Counted from the first letter of the stretch, positions 45,735 to 55,099 are shown. The stretch: 64,000 nucleotides of DNA from an uncultured Muribaculaceae bacterium (GCA_910587075.1 CAJUKE010000004.1:58933-122932); one strand, 5' to 3'. Notes: generated by a model from the letters alone, not told the origin. Numbers and translations: made by a program.

Positions 45735-46820
45735 TCAGAGGATTACTGGGCGGCGTGGTAGGTTGCGGGAGCCGATGTTGACCCTCAGAATCAGACGCTG
45801 GTAGAAGATGAAGGCGTCGGAGGTGACGTGGAAGTCGAGCGACGCCCGGAGCCCCACGACGCTGCCGCGGATGATGTCGGCCCACACGTCGGTGCGGTTG
45901 TAGAGGCTCGAACGGTAGAAGGGTTCACCTTGGTAGAGGCTCGCGCCGAAGTCGAGATACGAGGGGAAGAGCTTCCCCCCGGCATAAAGGCTGTTTTTCA
46001 GGCCGAAGCGGCGGTACTGGGCGGTGAGTTCGAGCCATCCGCCGCAGGGTGTCTGCCAGGAGTCGGAGGGGTTGGCGCGGTTGCGCTCGATGGTGAGCAG
46101 CAGCCCGGCGCGCACCCGCAGCGAGTCGAGCGGGGTGACGCGGGCCAGGTCGGCGCCGACGTAGGGGTTGGCCAGGAAGTTGTCGACTATGTGCTGGTTC
46201 TCCTTGTTCTCGCGCGAGAGGGCGAAATGGTTCATCATCGCGTGTGCCCCGATGAAGAAGAGCCCATCGCGGCGCGGGCGCCATAGGCCGTGGAACACGA
46301 TGTTGAACGCCTCGCGCTGGGTGGCGGTCTGCATCCCGCGCCAGTCGACGTAGGCGTCGAAGAATCCGCGGCCGGGGCGCTCGTACTGCACGAGCACGCC
46401 TCGGATGTTGTTCTGATGGTAGCTCAGGGAGTCGGACCAGAGGAACTCGGGCATCTGCTCGCGGAGCTGGCGGCGGGGGAACATACCCATCGAGAAGCGC
46501 CAGGGGCCGTCGACGCGGCGGTAGTAGAGCGTCGGCGAGACGCGAGCTCCCTCCCATTGGCACCCGATCGGCTGGTCCCATACCACGCCACCGGCTATGC
46601 GGTCCTTGTCGGAGAGGCGCAGGCCGATTTCCGGCGCGAGATGGGTGAAGAAGAAGGTCTTGGTGTCGGTGTAGCGGTTCGACCCCTCGCGGTTGTCGAA
46701 CACCGAGCCGAAGTCAATCTCCCAGGTGAGGCGCTGGGCGGGCGCGGCGAAGGCGGCGAGCAACGCCAGCAGGGCCGGGATGAGCCGGCGCGCGGGTATG
46801 GCGCTCAACGGGCGTGTCAT
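45735..46820 (-). CDS. outer-membrane-like protein of unknown function
   Basis: A 361-aa protein with a signal peptide (LIPALLALLAAFAAPAQ). The mature part alternates short aromatic and polar strands (RFSMGMFPRRQL, RDGLFFIGAHAMMNHFAL, ASLYQGEPFYRSSLYNRTD), as in outer-membrane beta-barrels. No family was recognised. Its start overlaps the end of yitT by four bases, so they are co-transcribed. The frame extends well upstream, but the ATG at 46820 fits. Confidence 0.65.
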   Translation of the reverse strand: MTRPLSAIPARRLIPALLALLAAFAAPAQRLTWEIDFGSVFDNREGSNRYTDTKTFFFTHLAPEIGLRLSDKDRIAGGVVWDQPIGCQWEGARVSPTLYYRRVDGPWRFSMGMFPRRQLREQMPEFLWSDSLSYHQNNIRGVLVQYERPGRGFFDAYVDWRGMQTATQREAFNIVFHGLWRPRRDGLFFIGAHAMMNHFALSRENKENQHIVDNFLANPYVGADLARVTPLDSLRVRAGLLLTIERNRANPSDSWQTPCGGWLELTAQYRRFGLKNSLYAGGKLFPSYLDFGASLYQGEPFYRSSLYNRTDVWADIIRGSVVGLRASLDFHVTSDAFIFYQRLILRVNIGSRNLPRRPVIL

Positions 46821-47806
46821 AGGATGCGGGTTGTCGGTTCGGGGCGCACGGGCTTGTCGTCGGGGTGGGCGGGGCGGCGCATCTTGAGCTTTAGCTCGTC
46901 GAATCCCTTGCCGTACACGCCGTTGACCTGCGCCTGGGTAATGAAGGCGTCGTTGTCGATAGACTTGATTATGCGGAATATGGTCACCGACTCGATCTTG
47001 CGGCACATAACCAGGAGCACCTTCACCTCGGCCTTGGAGTACCACCCCATGCCGTTGAGCACGGTGCAGCCGCGCTGGGCCTCGTTGTTGATGGCCGTCG
47101 CGATTTCCTCCCACTTCGGCGAGAAGATGATGAACTGCACCGCCATGCGGTTGGTGTTGATCATCATATCGGCCATAAAGGGTATCACGAAGAGGGTGAT
47201 CAGGCCGTAGACGAGCGCCGGAACGGAGTCCTCGAAGTCAAAATCGGGGTAGAACACGAATTTCAGGAGCACCGACGACGAGATGATCGTGAGATCGAAA
47301 TACATCATCGCGCGCCCTATCGACACGTTGCTCTTCTTCGAGGCCACTGCGGCCACGATGTCGGTGCCACCCGTCGAACCGTTGTGGACGAACACCAGGC
47401 CTATGCCCAGGCCGCAGAGCACGGCGCCGATTATGATGTCCATAAACGTCTGCCCCTCGACAGGCGGGTTGGTGAACATCGGCTGGAACACGGCGAACAT
47501 AAGCGAGATCACCACAACTCCGAAGAGCGTGCGCACCACGAATGTCCGCCCCACGATCCTGTATGCCGCTATGAGCATCAGGCAGTTGACTGTGAAAATC
47601 GTAACCGAGTAGGGCACATGGAATCCGAAGAGGCCGAAGGTGATCATGTCGACCACCTGGCTGAGTCCGGCCATACCGCCGATTACGACCTTGTCGGGCG
47701 CGGTGGCTATGAAAGCGCAGAATCCCAGGCCGTACATGGCGATTCCGAAAATGATAATCAGGTAGTCCTTGGCATACAGCCAGAGTTTGGGATTTGGCTT
47801 GGTCAT
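46817..47806 (-). CDS. YitT family membrane protein
   Basis: A 329-aa protein with six predicted membrane segments in two repeats (GFCAFIATAPDKVVIGGMAGLSQ and NGSTGGTDIVAAVASKK are the YitT motifs), followed by a C-terminal DUF2179 domain of about 90 residues (CTVLNGMGWYSKAEVKVLLVM). The function is not known; it could be a transporter. A -7 box lies 33 bases upstream. Confidence 0.93.
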   Translation of the reverse strand: MTKPNPKLWLYAKDYLIIIFGIAMYGLGFCAFIATAPDKVVIGGMAGLSQVVDMITFGLFGFHVPYSVTIFTVNCLMLIAAYRIVGRTFVVRTLFGVVVISLMFAVFQPMFTNPPVEGQTFMDIIIGAVLCGLGIGLVFVHNGSTGGTDIVAAVASKKSNVSIGRAMMYFDLTIISSSVLLKFVFYPDFDFEDSVPALVYGLITLFVIPFMADMMINTNRMAVQFIIFSPKWEEIATAINNEAQRGCTVLNGMGWYSKAEVKVLLVMCRKIESVTIFRIIKSIDNDAFITQAQVNGVYGKGFDELKLKMRRPAHPDDKPVRPEPTTRIL

Positions 47807-47838
47807 TGTGGATGGCGGTTTGAGCTACTTATGGTGCG

Positions 47839-47846
47839 CAAATTTA
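47839..47846 (-). promoter_or_regulatory. -7 box of yitT
   Basis: Minus-strand TAAATTTG matches TAnnTTTG exactly. Confidence 0.6.
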
Positions 47847-47927
47847 CAAAATAAATCTAAACACGCCTATAAGCCGCCCGAAAATCGACATCTACACTGA
47901 AAAATTTTTACTCGGTCAAACACTACC

Positions 47928-48449
47928 TCATTGGGGCGGTTCCACCGACAGCGACGCGTACTCCCCGGTGGCGTCGAAGCAGGGGCAGGCCTTGCGGGCG
48001 AAGTCGCGGTGGGAGCGCACCCTTGCTCCGGGAAACGACCTCGCGAGGGCGCCGAGCAGCGCGGCCAGCGTGGCCCGCTGCGGGGCGGTACGCGTGTCGG
48101 CCGGAGCGCCGTCGGGGCCGATGCCTCCCATATAGCACACCCCGATGGAGCGGGCGTTATGCCCCTTGCAATGCGCCCCGGCAATATCGAGCGGGCGCCC
48201 CGCTGAGAGCGTGCCGTCAGTTTCGACCACAAAATGGTAGCCGATGTCGCGGAATCCGCGCTCGCGGGTGTGCCAGCGGCGAACGTCGGCGGCGGTGAAG
48301 TTTTGCTCCGGCCTCGTGGCCGAGCAGTGCACGATGATTTCGTCGACGCGCCTCGCGCATCGGAAGTTGGTTCCGTCGGACGGGTCGGACGGGTCGGACT
48401 GATTGGACTGATTGGTTCTGTTCACTGCCCCTTTAGCTTTGTCTGCCAT
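47928..48449 (-). CDS. N-acetylmuramoyl-L-alanine amidase
   Basis: A 173-aa protein. The amidase_2 (PGRP-like) domain begins at about residue 35: IIVHCSATRPEQNFTAADVR, then WHTRERGFRDIGYHFVV, SIGVCYMGGIG and VRSHRDFARKACPCFDA. The Zn ligands are the His in IIVHCSAT, the conserved His of RSHRDF and the Cys after KACPC. There is no signal peptide. The N-terminal 30 residues are a linker with repeated Ser-Asn-Gln/Ser-Asp-Pro units. Amidases of this sort are frequent in Bacteroidales, often near mobile elements. Confidence 0.9.
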   Translation of the reverse strand: MADKAKGAVNRTNQSNQSDPSDPSDGTNFRCARRVDEIIVHCSATRPEQNFTAADVRRWHTRERGFRDIGYHFVVETDGTLSAGRPLDIAGAHCKGHNARSIGVCYMGGIGPDGAPADTRTAPQRATLAALLGALARSFPGARVRSHRDFARKACPCFDATGEYASLSVEPPQ

Positions 48450-48667
48450 AATTGATTTTGATAAAGGTTTGAAAAATTGGTTTACTATGAAAAACTCTCC
48501 TCACCCGCGAAGTTACGGCGCGGCATCCCTTAGGCGGCTGCGATAATGCGACTTCGAATTGTAAAAGGCTATGGAAGAGTTGTTTGTGCGCACGAAAAAA
48601 GAAACCGCCGCGGAGATTCCGCGACGGCTTCCTGAAAGCGATTGTATATCGGTCAGTGGTCCGGCAA
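48450..48667. terminator. intergenic region with terminator of the small lipoprotein
   Basis: The stem at 48604-48629 (ACCGCCGCGGA paired with TCCGCGACGGCT) is followed on the minus strand by TTTCTTTTTT (48594-48603). It ends the small lipoprotein gene. The rest is non-coding upstream sequence of the amidase gene. Confidence 0.8.
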
Positions 48668-49183
48668 TTACTGCTTGCGCAGTACGTCGGGCGACTGGGG
48701 ATACTTCAGGTAGAGGTACATCAGGTCACCCTTGATGCTGTAGCAGGTGTTCATCACAACCTCGGTGTACTGTTCGGTGGGCTGGAGGGTGATTACCAGG
48801 GTGGTCAGGCCGTTGGTGGCGTCGGTGCCTTCGGCGGAGGTGTAGGTGAAAGCGCCCTGGAGCTCTTTTTCAACCAGTTCGGTGCCGTCAAATACGTTGT
48901 CGCCATCCTCATCGTAGGGTTCCTCGACGAGAGCGGTATAGTTGAGTGTGCCGGTGCCGTCGGCGTTGAAAGTCAGCGAGACGGGGGCGGCGGGAGTTTC
49001 AGAGTCGACAAGCACGTCGGGGGTAGTCACGGCAGTGGTGATGTTAACGTTTTCGATAATCTTCCAGGTGCCGGTGAAAGAAGCGTTGGCCACAGCGTCG
49101 TCGTCATCGTCGTCGCAGGCAGTGAAGCCGAGGGCAACGAAAGCGACCGCGATCATCATCCCAATTTTGCGTAAGGTCTTCAT
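48668..49183 (-). CDS. lipoprotein, lipocalin-like
   Basis: A 171-aa lipoprotein starting MKTLRKIGMMIAVAFVALGFTAC with lipid Cys23, followed by six Asp residues. The mature part (SFTGTWKIIENVNITTAV, PVSLTFNADGTGTLNYT) has the early GxW and strand pattern of Bacteroidetes lipocalin-like proteins. A frame extending to 49384 runs through a REP-like repeat and is not credible. An exact -7 box lies 108 bases upstream. Confidence 0.75.
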   Translation of the reverse strand: MKTLRKIGMMIAVAFVALGFTACDDDDDDAVANASFTGTWKIIENVNITTAVTTPDVLVDSETPAAPVSLTFNADGTGTLNYTALVEEPYDEDGDNVFDGTELVEKELQGAFTYTSAEGTDATNGLTTLVITLQPTEQYTEVVMNTCYSIKGDLMYLYLKYPQSPDVLRKQ

Positions 49184-49290
49184 AATTTGATAATTATGTT
49201 TTAAAATCTGTGATTGATATGCAATATTGATAAAAAACGCATAAAGCCAAAATGGCAGAAAAAGCCACCAATAGCTTACAAGAATGCTCG

Positions 49291-49298
49291 CAAAGTTA
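49291..49298 (-). promoter_or_regulatory. -7 box of the lipocalin-like gene
   Basis: Minus-strand TAACTTTG matches TAnnTTTG exactly. Confidence 0.6.
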
Positions 49299-49324
49299 AG
49301 GAAAAACTTTCTTTCCGCCAACCT

Positions 49325-49340
49325 GTTAAAATATTTTAAC
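49325..49340. repeat. short perfect palindrome
   Basis: GTTAAAATATTTTAAC, a 16-bp perfect dyad, lies between the lipocalin-like gene promoter and the REP-like copy D. Confidence 0.5.
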
Positions 49341-49358
49341 AACTGCGGGGCGCGCGGC

Positions 49359-49393
49359 CTTCGCTCGGCTTCCGCCTCGCGCACCAGAGGATG
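49359..49393 (-). repeat. REP-like element copy D
   Basis: It carries the same 26-base core as copies B and E, read on the minus strand as GTGCGCGAGGCGGAAGCC + GAGCGAAG. A purine-rich tract (pyrimidine on the minus strand) of about 100 bases adjoins it. Confidence 0.8.
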
Positions 49394-49495
49394 GAAGGCT
49401 GGGAGGGGGTTGGGAACAATGGGGGATTTGGGAATAATGGGAGAATTGGGAGGCGGGGAGCTTTTGGGGGGAGGAGGGATTTGGGGGGAGGGGTA
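49394..49495. repeat. G-rich tract with short repeats
   Basis: About 100 bases of G-rich sequence (repeats such as GGGAATAATGGGAGAATTGGG). It is the complementary polypyrimidine partner of the REP-like copy D. Confidence 0.5.
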
Positions 49496-49533
49496 AAAAG
49501 GGAGAGGCGGCGCCGGGATGGCGCCGCCTCTCT
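49496..49533 (-). terminator. terminator of gap
   Basis: A GC-rich stem of 12-13 bp (GAGAGGCGGCGCC and complement) is followed on the minus strand by CCTTTTTACC, 26 bases after the gap stop. Confidence 0.85.
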
Positions 49534-49558
49534 ATGGGTTGGGTAAGCGGGCTGTTGA

Positions 49559-50566
49559 TTAGCCGTTTACTTTCTTCATGTGGGCGATGAGGTCGAGAAC
49601 CTTGTTGGAGTAGCCGATCTCATTGTCGTACCAGGATACAACCTTCACGAAGTTGGGGGTCAGGTATACACCGGCGTTGGCGTCGAAGATGGAGGTGCGG
49701 GCGTCGCCGAGGAAGTCGCTGGAAACGACTGCGTCTTCGGTGTAGCCGAGCACGCCCTTGAGTTCGCCTTCAGCGGCGGCCTTCATGGCGGCGCAGATGT
49801 CTTCCTTCGAAGCGGGTTTCTCCAGGTTGACGGTCAGGTCGACAACGGAAACGTCGAGGGTGGGGACGCGCATGGAGATGCCGGTCAGCTTGCCGTTGAG
49901 TTCGGGGATAACCTTGCCCACAGCCTTGGCGGCGCCGGTGGAGGAGGGGATGATGTTGCCGGAAGCGGCACGGCCACCACGCCAGTCCTTCATGGAGGGA
50001 CCGTCAACGGTCTTCTGGGTAGCGGTGGTTGAGTGAACGGTGGTCATGAGGCCGTCGGTGATGCCGAACTTGTCGTTGAGCACCTTGGCGATGGGGGCGA
50101 GGCAGTTGGTGGTGCAGGAAGCGTTGGAAACGAACTGCTGGCCAGCGTAGGTGTTCTCGTTCACGCCGCAAACGAACATGGGGGTGTCGTCCTTGGAGGG
50201 AGCGGACATAACAACGTATTTAGCGCCGGCTTCGATGTGGGCCTGAGCTTTTTCTTTGGTGAGGAAGAGACCGGTGGACTCAACTACGTATTCAGCCTCT
50301 ACAGCGCCCCAAGCGATTTCTTTCGGGTCGCGGCATGCGGTAACGCGGATCTGCTTGCCGTTAACGATGAGGAGGGACTTTTCGAGATCGTAGTCGACGG
50401 TGCCGTCGAACTGGCCGTGCATGGTGTCGTACTTGAGCATGTAGGCCATGTAGTCAACGGGGAGAAGGTCGTTGATGGCAACTACTTCGATGTCGTCGCG
50501 CTTGCAGGATGCGCGGAAAACGAAGCGACCGATACGGCCGAAGCCGTTAATACCAATTTTAGTCAT
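49559..50566 (-). CDS. gap: glyceraldehyde-3-phosphate dehydrogenase
   Basis: A 335-aa glycolytic enzyme with family length. The NAD-binding GINGFGRIGRFVFR is at the N-terminus. The catalytic Cys is in SNASCTTNCLAPIAKVL at about residue 151, with the paired HSTTATQKTVDGPS and the C-terminal WYDNEIGYSNKVLDLI. It is a single-gene transcript with a -7 box about 140 bases upstream. Confidence 0.97.
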   Translation of the reverse strand: MTKIGINGFGRIGRFVFRASCKRDDIEVVAINDLLPVDYMAYMLKYDTMHGQFDGTVDYDLEKSLLIVNGKQIRVTACRDPKEIAWGAVEAEYVVESTGLFLTKEKAQAHIEAGAKYVVMSAPSKDDTPMFVCGVNENTYAGQQFVSNASCTTNCLAPIAKVLNDKFGITDGLMTTVHSTTATQKTVDGPSMKDWRGGRAASGNIIPSSTGAAKAVGKVIPELNGKLTGISMRVPTLDVSVVDLTVNLEKPASKEDICAAMKAAAEGELKGVLGYTEDAVVSSDFLGDARTSIFDANAGVYLTPNFVKVVSWYDNEIGYSNKVLDLIAHMKKVNG

Positions 50567-50706
50567 AGTTGATAAGTAAAAAGTATGTTGGTGTTTATTG
50601 TTTGTTTCGGTGGTTATGTCGTTTTATTTGGTTTGGAAACCTGGTGTACGGTGTCAGGGTCCGTAATCGGGGCTGCCTGACCCGCTTCGGCGGCGTTAAC
50701 CGGGTG

Positions 50707-50714
50707 CAAAGATA
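50707..50714 (-). promoter_or_regulatory. -7 box of gap
   Basis: Minus-strand TATCTTTG matches TAnnTTTG exactly. The leader is about 135 bases. Confidence 0.6.
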
Positions 50715-50768
50715 CGAAAAAATTGTCAGCGCGAGCGTTCCGCGCCCGAAAAATAAGGAAAAATTTCC

Positions 50769-52439
50769 TTAATGAGGCTTAATTTCGCCCGCCACGGCTT
50801 TGCGGAACCGCCCGGCGTCACCGCGGAATGGGTCGGTGCCGACCCTCGGGAGGTTGAGCTGCCGCAAGCTCTTTATCTGCCGGTTTCCGATGGCGAAGGG
50901 GCGGAGATAGGCCAGGGTGTCGCCCCGGGAGTTGATGTATGCCAGGGTGAAGAGGTCGCGGTATTCCTCCGAGCCGTCGGTGAAAACCACTATGGCGGTA
51001 GCCGTGCCGAGGTGGGAGTACAGCGCGCCGTCGAGCGGGGCGAACAGCGCCCCACCCGAGCGGTAAACGGCCTGGTCGGAGGCTATCCGCTCTGAATTGC
51101 CGGGCGTGGCGTCGCGGAGCGCCAAAGGGAGTACCGCCAGAGGTTTATCAGGGTGGAGAAAACGGAACTGATGGTAGTGCAGGGCGTTAGTCCACAACAG
51201 TTTGGATGGATACGACAGCGTGGTCGGCGGAACATCCTCGGGCATGGTGACGTCGGCGAACACCGCGCCGGTGGGGCTGGCCTCGTAGAGCGCCATGACG
51301 CGCCGTTCCTCATCGTGGAAGCGGAGCTGCCAGCTTAAGGAGTGGGCGGCGTGGAGGGCGCAGAGGACCAGCGCCGCGGCCGCGGCCACCGCTGACAGGC
51401 GCCTCGGCGCCCGCTCCAGCAATGGTTTCCAAAAACGGAAAAGGGCTATTATGGCGGCAAGTTGGGGCCATAGCGCGGCCCGCTGGTTGGGCAGTATTAC
51501 CGACGATAGAAGCGCTCCCGCCAGGGCCGATACGGCGAATACGGCGAAGGCCGGGTCAGCGGCCAGAGCCGCGAGCCGTTTCCGCGACCGCTTGAAGAGG
51601 AGCGCGGCGGCAAGTGTGGCCGCGAGCAGAATCGGCATCAACGCGTCGTAAATTTTATAGAGGAGCGGGGCCGGGGAGGGTGTGCCGATTTCGCGGCCGG
51701 CGCGGTCGAGCATCCCCGGGCAGTAGAGGAAGGCCGCTATGGAGGCGGCGTATGCGGCTATGGCGCAGAGCCATAGCGAGGAAACACCGCGGCGGGTCGC
51801 CAGGCGTATCAGGGCGTAGGCCGCCATCCCGGCGATTATCGTTAACCCGGGGCCTTCGTGCCACCCTCCGGCCAACGCGGCGAGGAGTAGCGCTCCGGCA
51901 ACCGACCCTGGATTGCGCGTACCCGCATTTTCAAGGCGGATGAACCAGCAGACGGACGCAAGCCATATGGCGGTGGCATAGATGTAGTTAAGGGAGAAGT
52001 CGCGGAGGAACATACCCCCGCGCATCGGCAGGAATAGCATTATAAACAGCCAAATGACAGCGGTGGCGCGCCAACCGGGCGTTTTCCCCGCGGCGAGAGC
52101 GGCCGACAGCCACACTATCGCGGCGGAGGCGAGCCCGGTGAGAATCGGGAAAATCTCCTTCCAGGGGGAGAAGAGCGTCGAGAAGGGGGCCAGTGTGTTG
52201 GCAATGCGGAAGTTATCGTGCGCCCGGTTGTAGAGGGCCGAGTCGATGAGCGCGCGGAGCGAGAAGTCCGGGTCGCCGTCGTTGCAGGCGAGGTACTGGG
52301 CCATGAACGCCAGGTCGTCGCACATAAGCGGCGTGAGAAACTGCATTAGTCCCCATACGATGCCGGCGCAGAGCGCGACAACGAGGCCCTGCAGCGGGCC
52401 CGAGGCGACGCGGAAATCTGGGCGGGTCGGGGCGGTCAT
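50769..52439 (-). CDS. DUF6056-like multi-spanning membrane protein
   Basis: A 556-aa protein with about ten membrane segments, including IFPILTGLASAAIVWLSAAL, LNYIYATAIWLASVCWFI and ALAGALLSSVILPNQRAALW. The loop with LMCDDLAFMAQYLA near residue 40 carries an Asp-Asp motif of the kind seen in GT-C glycosyltransferases, so it might transfer a sugar from a lipid carrier. The C-terminal 150 residues are soluble. It is the last gene of the rsmA-mgtE operon, 3 bases after the 154-aa gene. Confidence 0.7.
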   Translation of the reverse strand: MTAPTRPDFRVASGPLQGLVVALCAGIVWGLMQFLTPLMCDDLAFMAQYLACNDGDPDFSLRALIDSALYNRAHDNFRIANTLAPFSTLFSPWKEIFPILTGLASAAIVWLSAALAAGKTPGWRATAVIWLFIMLFLPMRGGMFLRDFSLNYIYATAIWLASVCWFIRLENAGTRNPGSVAGALLLAALAGGWHEGPGLTIIAGMAAYALIRLATRRGVSSLWLCAIAAYAASIAAFLYCPGMLDRAGREIGTPSPAPLLYKIYDALMPILLAATLAAALLFKRSRKRLAALAADPAFAVFAVSALAGALLSSVILPNQRAALWPQLAAIIALFRFWKPLLERAPRRLSAVAAAAALVLCALHAAHSLSWQLRFHDEERRVMALYEASPTGAVFADVTMPEDVPPTTLSYPSKLLWTNALHYHQFRFLHPDKPLAVLPLALRDATPGNSERIASDQAVYRSGGALFAPLDGALYSHLGTATAIVVFTDGSEEYRDLFTLAYINSRGDTLAYLRPFAIGNRQIKSLRQLNLPRVGTDPFRGDAGRFRKAVAGEIKPH

Positions 52440-52442
52440 TGG

Positions 52443-52907
52443 TCAGGAGAGGGGGCGGGAGGCGCGTAGGCCTGGGGTGTTGCGGAAGGTGAGTGCGGCG
52501 AAGGTGGAGGTGGGCTGGGAGTTGTATTTCAGGTGGTAACGCTCCTGTCCGAGGCCGGGGAGTATGAAGGTCGCGGTGTCGATCGGGCCGTTGCCGGGGC
52601 CTCCGGGGGTGACGCGCTCCTCGATGGAGATGTCGAAGCCCGAACGGCTCACGGCGAGGGCCACGTTCGCGGCGTCGGTGAGGCCGTGGAGGCCGTAGCG
52701 GGTGATGGTGACGTTGCCGTCGGGGAGGCATTCGATATGGATGGAGGGTTCCATGGGCTCGCCGGAGCGGCTCTCGCGGAGGAATCCGGTGAGGAATCCT
52801 GTTTCGGCCGGACCTTTGCCGCCGGGGGCGCTGAGCACGCCTACCACGAGGGCGGCGACCGTCAGGAGCACTACATAGAACTCTACCGAGTGGAATATCT
52901 GGTACAT
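52443..52907 (-). CDS. membrane-anchored protein of unknown function (154 aa)
   Basis: A 154-aa protein with one N-terminal membrane segment (FYVVLLTVAALVVGVLSAP) and an otherwise soluble, beta-rich part with IHIECLPDGNVTITRYGLHG and DTATFILPGLGQERYHLKY. No family was recognised. It starts at 52907, 17 bases after mgtE. The longer frame in this region is a shadow that runs into mgtE. Confidence 0.65.
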   Translation of the reverse strand: MYQIFHSVEFYVVLLTVAALVVGVLSAPGGKGPAETGFLTGFLRESRSGEPMEPSIHIECLPDGNVTITRYGLHGLTDAANVALAVSRSGFDISIEERVTPGGPGNGPIDTATFILPGLGQERYHLKYNSQPTSTFAALTFRNTPGLRASRPLS

Positions 52908-52924
52908 AGGGTGGAGGAGGGGTT

Positions 52925-54286
52925 TCAGCAGAGGGCCTGCATGAGGGCCTGGGAAATGAGCATGTAGATGAGCATGCCTATGATGTCGTTGGCGATGGAG
53001 ATGAAGGGGCCGGTCGCGAGCGCGGGGTCGATTTTGAATTTCTCCAGGGTCAGGGGCACGAAGGTGCCGAATATCGAGGCGAAGAGCACCACGGCCATCA
53101 GGGAGATGGAGACGGCGAGCGTCGTCGGGTTCCAGGGGTTGAGGCTGAAGGCGTTGTAGAGGAACACGAGCAGCGAGAGTATGAGGCCGTTGATCATGCC
53201 GACTCCGACCTCCTTCACGAGCTGCTTGCCCGACTCCTTGATGTCGAGCGAGCCGTTGGCGAGGCCCTGCACGACGATGGCCGACGACTGGATGCCGACG
53301 TTGCCGCCGGTGCCGCCGATCATGGGTATGAAGAGGGCCATCGCGGGGTTGGTGGCGAAGCCTTGCTCGAAGTTTCCTAGAATCAGGGAGTTGCCTATGC
53401 CGCCGACTATGCCGATGAGTAGCCAGGGGAGGCGGGCCTTGGTCTGCTGCCACACGGTGTCGTCGGACTCAACGTCCTGCGACAGACCTGACGCGAGCTG
53501 GTAGTCGCGCTCGGATGATTCGCGGACGCTGTCCATCACGTCGTCGACGGTGATGTGGCCCACCAGTCGCCCTATGGAGTCGACCACCGGCATCGCGACG
53601 AGGTTGTACTTCTCGAAGTCGATGGCCACGTCGTCGAGCGGCATATCGGTCTTGACGGCCACGGGGTCGGTCTCCATAACGTTCTTGATTTTCGAGACCG
53701 AGGGGTGAGTGATGAGTTTCTTGAGCGGGAGAGTGCCGCGGAGGCGGTCGTCGTTGTCAACGACGTACACGTTGTATACCTCGTCCATATCCTCGGCCTG
53801 CATTCTGAGCTGTTTGATGCATTCGGGCATCGACCAGTTTTCGTTGACCACGAGCATCTCGGTGCCCATAAGGCCGCCCGCGGTATCCTCGTCGTATTTG
53901 AGGAGGTCGATGATGTCGCCGGCCTGCTCCACGTCGTCGATGTGCGAGAGCACCTCGTCGCGGTCCTCCTCGTCGAGGTCCTGTATGAGGTCGACGGCGT
54001 CGTCGGTGTCGAGGTGGTCGATGTACTGTCGGGCGATCTCCTCTGGTTCCATCTCGCTGAGGAGCTTCCGTCGGTCGTCCTCGTCGAGCTCCATGAGCAC
54101 CTCGGCGGCCTTGTCGTCGTCGAGGAGGCGGTAGAGGTATTCGGCCTCTTCGAGGTTGAGGTCGTTGTAGAGCTGGGCGATGTCGGCCGGGTGGAGGTCG
54201 GCGAGTATTGAGCGCGCGGCCTCGTCGTCGCGCTGCCCGATTATATCCTTGATGTGGTCGAGCTGTTCTTCGTCAAATTCCTTCAT
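52925..54286 (-). CDS. mgtE: magnesium transporter MgtE
   Basis: A 453-aa Mg2+ channel. It has the N-terminal MgtE_N domain (residues about 5-130: DLHPADIAQLYNDLNLEEAEYLY), two CBS domains (about residues 135-260: TAGGLMGTEMLVV and VDDVMD), and five membrane helices, with the conserved GGTGGNVGIQSSAIVVQGLA and PWLLIGIVGGIGNSL. It is preceded by rsmA (about 40 bases) and followed by the 154-aa gene. Confidence 0.97.
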   Translation of the reverse strand: MKEFDEEQLDHIKDIIGQRDDEAARSILADLHPADIAQLYNDLNLEEAEYLYRLLDDDKAAEVLMELDEDDRRKLLSEMEPEEIARQYIDHLDTDDAVDLIQDLDEEDRDEVLSHIDDVEQAGDIIDLLKYDEDTAGGLMGTEMLVVNENWSMPECIKQLRMQAEDMDEVYNVYVVDNDDRLRGTLPLKKLITHPSVSKIKNVMETDPVAVKTDMPLDDVAIDFEKYNLVAMPVVDSIGRLVGHITVDDVMDSVRESSERDYQLASGLSQDVESDDTVWQQTKARLPWLLIGIVGGIGNSLILGNFEQGFATNPAMALFIPMIGGTGGNVGIQSSAIVVQGLANGSLDIKESGKQLVKEVGVGMINGLILSLLVFLYNAFSLNPWNPTTLAVSISLMAVVLFASIFGTFVPLTLEKFKIDPALATGPFISIANDIIGMLIYMLISQALMQALC

Positions 54287-54325
54287 CGCTCGATTCTCGT
54301 TAAGTCGTTAAAAACAGGGGTTCTC

Positions 54326-55099
54326 TCAGGAGAGGAGGTTTGTGAGCTCCACGAACTGGGCCACGGAGAGCTGTTCGGGGCGCATGGCCATCAGTGGTGA
54401 GTCGGGCATCGGGGCTCCCGGAGGGAGGAGCGACTTGGCCGAATTGCGTATGGTTTTTCGCCGCTGGCCGAAGGTGGTCTTCACCACGGTCTTGAATCTC
54501 GCGGGGTCGCATCCGAGGTCGGTCACGGAGTTGCGGGTGAGGCGTATGACACCCGACTTGACCTTTGGGGGCGGGTTGAAAACGTGCTCATCGACGGTGA
54601 AGAGGTATTCGACGTCGTACCACGCCTGGAGCAGCACGCTGAGTATGCCGCGGGTCTTGGAGCCCTCTTTGGCGGCGATGCGCTCGGCCACCTCCTTTTG
54701 GAGCATCCCCGAGCAGCAGACGCACTCATCCTTCCACTCAAGCACATGGAAGAAAATCTGCGAGGAGATGTTGTAGGGGTAGTTGCCTATGACGCAGAAT
54801 TTGCGGCCCGGGTAGAGGGCGCCGAGGTCGAGCGTCAGGAAGTCTTTGGCGATGATGTGGTCCTGGGCCAGGCGCGGAAATTCGGCTCGGAGGTATTCGA
54901 CGCTCTCGCCGTCGATTTCCACCACGTCGAGCTCGTGGCCTTTGTCGAGGAGGAATTGTGTTAGCACCCCCATGCCGGGGCCTACCTCGATCACGGGGAG
55001 GCCTTTGAATGAGTCGAGCGTCGACGCGATGCGTTCGGCTATCGACAGGTCGGTGAGGAAATGCTGGCCGAGGGCCTTCTTGGGTCTGACTTTCTGCAT
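54326..55099 (-). CDS. rsmA: 16S rRNA dimethyladenosine transferase
   Basis: A 257-aa KsgA methyltransferase that modifies two adenines in the 3' end of 16S rRNA. Motifs are KKALGQHFLTD, VIEVGPGMGVLTQFLLDKGH (SAM site) and NYPYNISSQIFF (motif IV). The GTG at 55105 could add two residues, but the ATG at 55099 is a standard start. A -7 box lies 23 bases upstream. Confidence 0.96.
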   Translation of the reverse strand: MQKVRPKKALGQHFLTDLSIAERIASTLDSFKGLPVIEVGPGMGVLTQFLLDKGHELDVVEIDGESVEYLRAEFPRLAQDHIIAKDFLTLDLGALYPGRKFCVIGNYPYNISSQIFFHVLEWKDECVCCSGMLQKEVAERIAAKEGSKTRGILSVLLQAWYDVEYLFTVDEHVFNPPPKVKSGVIRLTRNSVTDLGCDPARFKTVVKTTFGQRRKTIRNSAKSLLPPGAPMPDSPLMAMRPEQLSVAQFVELTNLLS

